Of a stretch of 35,483 bases of DNA, positions 32,601-35,483 are shown piece after piece (position 1 is the stretch's first letter; the number at the start of each line of letters is the position of its first letter). A model generated the notes under the pieces. The model saw only the letters and a list, made by a program, of their open reading frames with translations, did no database searches and was not told the origin of the DNA. Made by a program: the position numbers and the translations under genes. The stretch spans positions 1 through 35,483 of the forward strand of contig JAPLQC010000032.1 in the NCBI GenBank assembly GCA_026399895.1. Direction: 5' to 3'. This DNA is from Burkholderiales bacterium (lineage in GTDB: Bacteria > Pseudomonadota > Gammaproteobacteria > Burkholderiales > Burkholderiaceae_D).

Positions 32601-32627
32601 GTCATCCCGGCGCACGCCGGGATCCAG
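32601..32627 (+). repeat. Palindromic dispersed repeat, copy 4
   Basis: GTCATCCCGGCGCACGCC... ending ATCCAG, in forward orientation, 11 bases from the prmB stop. With copy 3 it encloses a 98-base core without an open frame. Confidence 0.85.
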
Positions 32628-32638
32628 GCTTTGGTGGC

Positions 32639-33517
32639 TCAAAGTTGATCAGCAGTCACCAGAAACACCGCCTCATCCCCAGCGCTGGTCGACAGCCATG
32701 TCAGCTCAAGTTCAGTAAACGCGGCTTCTGCATACGCGAATTCATTGCCAATCTCGACCACCAGCACGCCCTGTGGTGTGAGTCTTTTCTTCGCGCCGGC
32801 CACGATACGTCGTACCAGATCCATGCCGTCATCGCCGCCGGCCAGTGCCATCTGCGGCTCGGCTTTGTACTCTGCTGGCAGCTTCGCCATCGAGGTACTG
32901 TTCACGTAGGGCGGGTTGGTGACAATCAGATCGTACTTCTTTGTCGGCAGCTTGTCGTAAAGGTCGGAGTTATACAGCGTGATCCTGTCCTGCAGTTCGT
33001 AATCGGCGACATTTTTCTTCGCGACTTCGAGCGCATCAGTCGATAGATCCAGCGCGTCAATCTGCGCATTCGGAAACGCATCAGCCAGCATAATCGCCAG
33101 GCAACCCGAGCCGGTGCAGAGCTCGAGCACATTCGTCACCGCATCCGGATCGGCAATCCAAGGTTGGAACTGCTCAGGGATGAGTTCAGCAATGAATGAG
33201 CGCGGCACGATTACTCGCTCATCGACATAGAAGCGGTAGCCGCTGAGCAGCGCTTCGTGCGTCAGGTAGGCGACGGGTACGCGGTCTTTCGCGCGGCGCT
33301 CTATCAGACCGAGCAGGGTGGTAATTTCCGGTTCGGTCAGGCGCGCGTCAAGGAAGGGCTCGAGCTGGTCGAGTGGTAGTTTCAGCGTATGAAGCAGCAG
33401 ATAGGCCGCTTCATCGAACGCATTATCGCTGCCATGGCCGAAATAGAGTTGCTCGGTATTGAAGCGGGTTATGGCGTGACGCAGCAAGTCGCGCAATGTT
33501 TGGAAAGGAACGGCCAT
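32639..33517 (-). CDS. prmB: Ribosomal protein L3 N5-glutamine methyltransferase PrmB
   Basis: 292 residues. An N-terminal helical domain is followed by RVPVAYLTHEALLSGYRFYV and ERVIVPRSFIAELI (residues 79-113), which distinguish PrmB from PrmC. Residues 131-142 (LELCTGSGCLAI) bind S-adenosylmethionine, and NPPYV at 201-205 is the catalytic glutamine-binding motif. It methylates a glutamine of ribosomal protein L3. Nearby dapE and ABC-F genes are the usual betaproteobacterial neighbours. No obvious ribosome site precedes ATG 33517. Confidence 0.95.
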   Translation of the reverse strand: MAVPFQTLRDLLRHAITRFNTEQLYFGHGSDNAFDEAAYLLLHTLKLPLDQLEPFLDARLTEPEITTLLGLIERRAKDRVPVAYLTHEALLSGYRFYVDERVIVPRSFIAELIPEQFQPWIADPDAVTNVLELCTGSGCLAIMLADAFPNAQIDALDLSTDALEVAKKNVADYELQDRITLYNSDLYDKLPTKKYDLIVTNPPYVNSTSMAKLPAEYKAEPQMALAGGDDGMDLVRRIVAGAKKRLTPQGVLVVEIGNEFAYAEAAFTELELTWLSTSAGDEAVFLVTADQL

Positions 33518-33608
33518 TGAAGATGCCCGGAAACCGGGTGCAGATGTTCAAGGCCGCAAGGATACCGGATTGAAGGGAGCCGGCGCATTTGACCTCAGAA
33601 GGTAAACA

Positions 33609-34121
33609 TTAACTACCCTTGTTCCAATAGGTCATAAGGCCGTTGTGCAAATGGGGAAATTGTCTGGCGACAAAAACCACTTGATCTCGTGTAGCGCTTG
33701 CTGCCCAGCTTTCCAAATTCAGCGGGTCGGTCGACATCGGGTAGGGATCAGGAAGTTGCCCCTGAGCGGCAGCGTTTTGCAGCCGCGCCACTATGTTTCT
33801 GACACTGGGGTTAGTGCCAATGTACTCAAACCGTGCCGCGTTGGCGTTCCTGCGGCGCATGATGATGTTGTTAGCCCTTTCAAGTAGATGGGCGTGCTCG
33901 GTTGGTAATCCGGTATCCATATGGTCAGCGACAAATCGCAATACTTCGGCATCGGTAAGAAAAGTGGGCGCTCGGTTCGTTGGTGGCGTCGGCATTGCGG
34001 CCGACGTGACGGGGTTGGATGAGCTGGGCACGTTGGGTGTATTGGGCGCGTTTGGCGCATTGGGCGCGAGATGGTCATGGGGTGTCGTTGGTTGGATATT
34101 GCCCGAGATTGGCGTAGACAT
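33609..34121 (-). CDS. Unrecognised small protein with Asn/Pro-rich N-terminus
   Basis: 170 residues from ATG 34121, where AAAGGAGG lies 6 nt upstream; the frame extends 11 codons further without a ribosome site. Residues ~1-60 are disordered and rich in Pro, Asn, Ser and Thr (NAPNAPNTPNVP repeats), with no signal peptide and no cysteine. Residues ~60-170 are a compact, probably helical domain (TFLTDAEVLRFVADHMDTG, EHAHLLERANNIIMRRR, DQVVFVARQFPHLHNGLM). I do not recognise it. A Ser/Thr/Pro-rich N-terminal tail with a helical body is reminiscent of type III effectors, but no secretion genes or promoter box is seen. It interrupts the conserved prmB-dapE pair. Confidence 0.65.
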   Translation of the reverse strand: MSTPISGNIQPTTPHDHLAPNAPNAPNTPNVPSSSNPVTSAAMPTPPTNRAPTFLTDAEVLRFVADHMDTGLPTEHAHLLERANNIIMRRRNANAARFEYIGTNPSVRNIVARLQNAAAQGQLPDPYPMSTDPLNLESWAASATRDQVVFVARQFPHLHNGLMTYWNKGS

Positions 34122-34318
34122 GAAAACCTCCTTTGGCTCACTGTTAATGAGCAAAATCGGTAACCTTGCACCATGATTGGTTCGTCAATCGCGCCTACCT
34201 GATGGCGGCGAGTGTATTGAGAAATTCTCGTCGAGCTAATCACCCGTGAGCATTACTCGCGCCTTGGTATTCTCTTGGTATATTCAATCGGCCAGCTAGT
34301 GACACGACTTATGCCTTG

Positions 34319-35446
34319 CTAGAGGAGGAGATTCTCCAGCGTTCGGCGATAGATGTTTTTGAGCGGCTCTATTTCAGTTACCGCAATATGCTCATCAATT
34401 TTATGGATGCTGGCATTGGTTGGGCCAAACTCCACTACTTGCGGACAGATTTGCGCAATGAAACGACCATCTGAAGTACCGCCTGTGGTCGATAGTTCGG
34501 TGTCGATACCGGTTTCTGCTTTGATTGCTGATGACAGCGCTTCACTCAAACTACCGCGTGGCGTGAGGAAAGGTAGGCCGCCCACAGTCCACTTCAAATC
34601 ATAGTCGAGACCGTGCTTGTCCAGCACCGCATGTACGCCCTTCTGCAGACCCTCGACCGTGCTTGAGGTCGCAAAGCGGAAATTGAAGTCAACAATGCAT
34701 TCACCAGGAATCACATTCGATGCGCCAGTGCCGGCATGGATATTCGACATTTGCCACGAGGTGGGCAAGTAGTACTCATTGCCCTGATCCCATTCGATCG
34801 CAGCCAACTCGGCTAGCGCCGGCATAGCAAGGTGGATCGGGTTTTTCGCCAGTTGCGGGTAAGCGATATGACCTTGTATGCCCTTAATGATGAGCTTGCC
34901 GGACATAGTGCCGCGGCGGCCATTTTTTATGGTGTCGCCGATTTGGTTGACCGATGTCGGTTCGCCAACCACGCAGTAATCCATATGCTCGCCGCGTGCT
35001 TTTAGCTGATTACACACAATCACGGTGCCATCGGTTGCAGGACCTTCTTCGTCGCTGGTGATGAGAAAACCGATTGAGCCTTTGTGATTCGGGTGCGTAG
35101 CTACGAACTCTTCAACGGCTACCACCATGGCAGCGAGCGAGGTTTTCATATCAGCAGCACCACGACCGTACAGCTTGCCATCGCGGTGGGTGGGAATGAA
35201 AGGATCAGAAGACCAGCGCTCCAGCGGACCGGTGGGTACGACATCGGTATGACCAGCGAACACCAGCAACGGTTGCGTATCACCGCGCCGCGCCCACAGA
35301 TTGGTGACATCACCTGAGGCAATGGTTTCGCACTGAAAGCCGAGTGGCGATAAGCGCTCGGCCATCTTCAGTTGGCAGCCGCCATCGGCTGGTGTGACTG
35401 AGTGCAGTGAAATCAGTTCTTCGGTCAGCGCGAGAGTCTTGCTCAT
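34319..35446 (-). CDS. dapE: Succinyl-diaminopimelate desuccinylase DapE
   Basis: 375 residues, normal length. It hydrolyses N-succinyl-LL-diaminopimelate in lysine and cell-wall precursor synthesis. Two-zinc M20 peptidase residues are in place: His66 and Asp68 in [11 protein letters not shown], bridging Asp99 in [10 protein letters not shown], base Glu133 and Glu134 in TSDEEGPA, and Glu162 in VGEPTS. The C-terminal His lies in NASIHKIDE. The dimerisation domain is between residues ~180 and 290. The ATG at 35446 is 37 bases from the window edge, so its promoter is only partly visible. Confidence 0.96.
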   Translation of the reverse strand: MSKTLALTEELISLHSVTPADGGCQLKMAERLSPLGFQCETIASGDVTNLWARRGDTQPLLVFAGHTDVVPTGPLERWSSDPFIPTHRDGKLYGRGAADMKTSLAAMVVAVEEFVATHPNHKGSIGFLITSDEEGPATDGTVIVCNQLKARGEHMDYCVVGEPTSVNQIGDTIKNGRRGTMSGKLIIKGIQGHIAYPQLAKNPIHLAMPALAELAAIEWDQGNEYYLPTSWQMSNIHAGTGASNVIPGECIVDFNFRFATSSTVEGLQKGVHAVLDKHGLDYDLKWTVGGLPFLTPRGSLSEALSSAIKAETGIDTELSTTGGTSDGRFIAQICPQVVEFGPTNASIHKIDEHIAVTEIEPLKNIYRRTLENLLL

Positions 35447-35483
35447 GCTTTTAGTGTTTTTTTGTAGAGATCAGCGTCGAAGC

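Overview
The window looks like chromosomal DNA of a betaproteobacterium, most likely Burkholderiales (Oxalobacteraceae-like). The reasons are the fdsGBACD-type soluble NAD-dependent formate dehydrogenase operon, the homodimeric (AceE-type) pyruvate dehydrogenase E1, the dapE/prmB/ABC-F neighbourhood, and the overall protein flavour. This placement is inferred by reading, not by a database search. No rRNA, tRNA, CRISPR array, transposase or phage gene was seen.

Layout. (1) 1-2222: the end of an alpha-carbonic anhydrase gene, a small membrane-protein gene and a frameshifted coiled-coil gene on the minus strand, divergent from an orphan ParA-type ATPase gene that ends in a clear terminator. (2) 2276-4012 (minus): an orphan MotB-type stator/OmpA protein followed by a secreted Pro/Ala-rich protein. 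(3) 4190-8939 (plus): gamma-glutamyltransferase directly followed by a glutamate/aspartate-type ABC importer (binding protein and two permeases) whose ATPase gene is broken by an internal deletion. (4) 8978-12594 (minus): kup potassium transporter and an ArnT/PMT-family glycosyltransferase. (5) 12786-17790: a family III CoA-transferase, an AceE/MdeB-like 2-oxoacid dehydrogenase E1 with a divergent Lrp/AsnC regulator and a palindromic operator candidate, and a small HTH protein. (6) 17871-28821: a formate/molybdenum block with mobA, a ModE-HTH/periplasmic-binding-like regulator, an OFA-family (oxalate/formate) MFS transporter, the Mrp/ApbC iron-sulfur carrier and fdsG-fdsB-fdsA-fdhD-fdsD. (7) 28841-35446 (minus): a nitrate-reductase-associated family protein, an alpha-methylacyl-CoA racemase-like enzyme, an ABC-F ATPase, prmB, an unrecognised secreted/effector-like small protein and dapE.

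How the genes fit together. The formate block is coherent. The OFA carrier could supply formate or oxalate, Mrp/ApbC could help load the many Fe-S clusters of FdsG/B/A, MobA makes the guanine dinucleotide form of the molybdenum cofactor, FdhD sulfurates it, and a ModE-like regulator sits divergent to the transporter. The GGT-Glt block reads as a periplasmic glutathione/gamma-glutamyl salvage route: GGT releases glutamate and the importer takes it up. That route is apparently compromised by the gltL lesion.

Repeats. Four copies of a ~27-bp GTCATCCCGGC...GCCGGGATCCAG palindromic element lie in intergenic positions. One supplies the last codons and stop of mobA, and two form an inverted pair beside prmB. 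A separate ~70-bp hairpin-forming unit occurs twice in tandem between apbC and fdsG.
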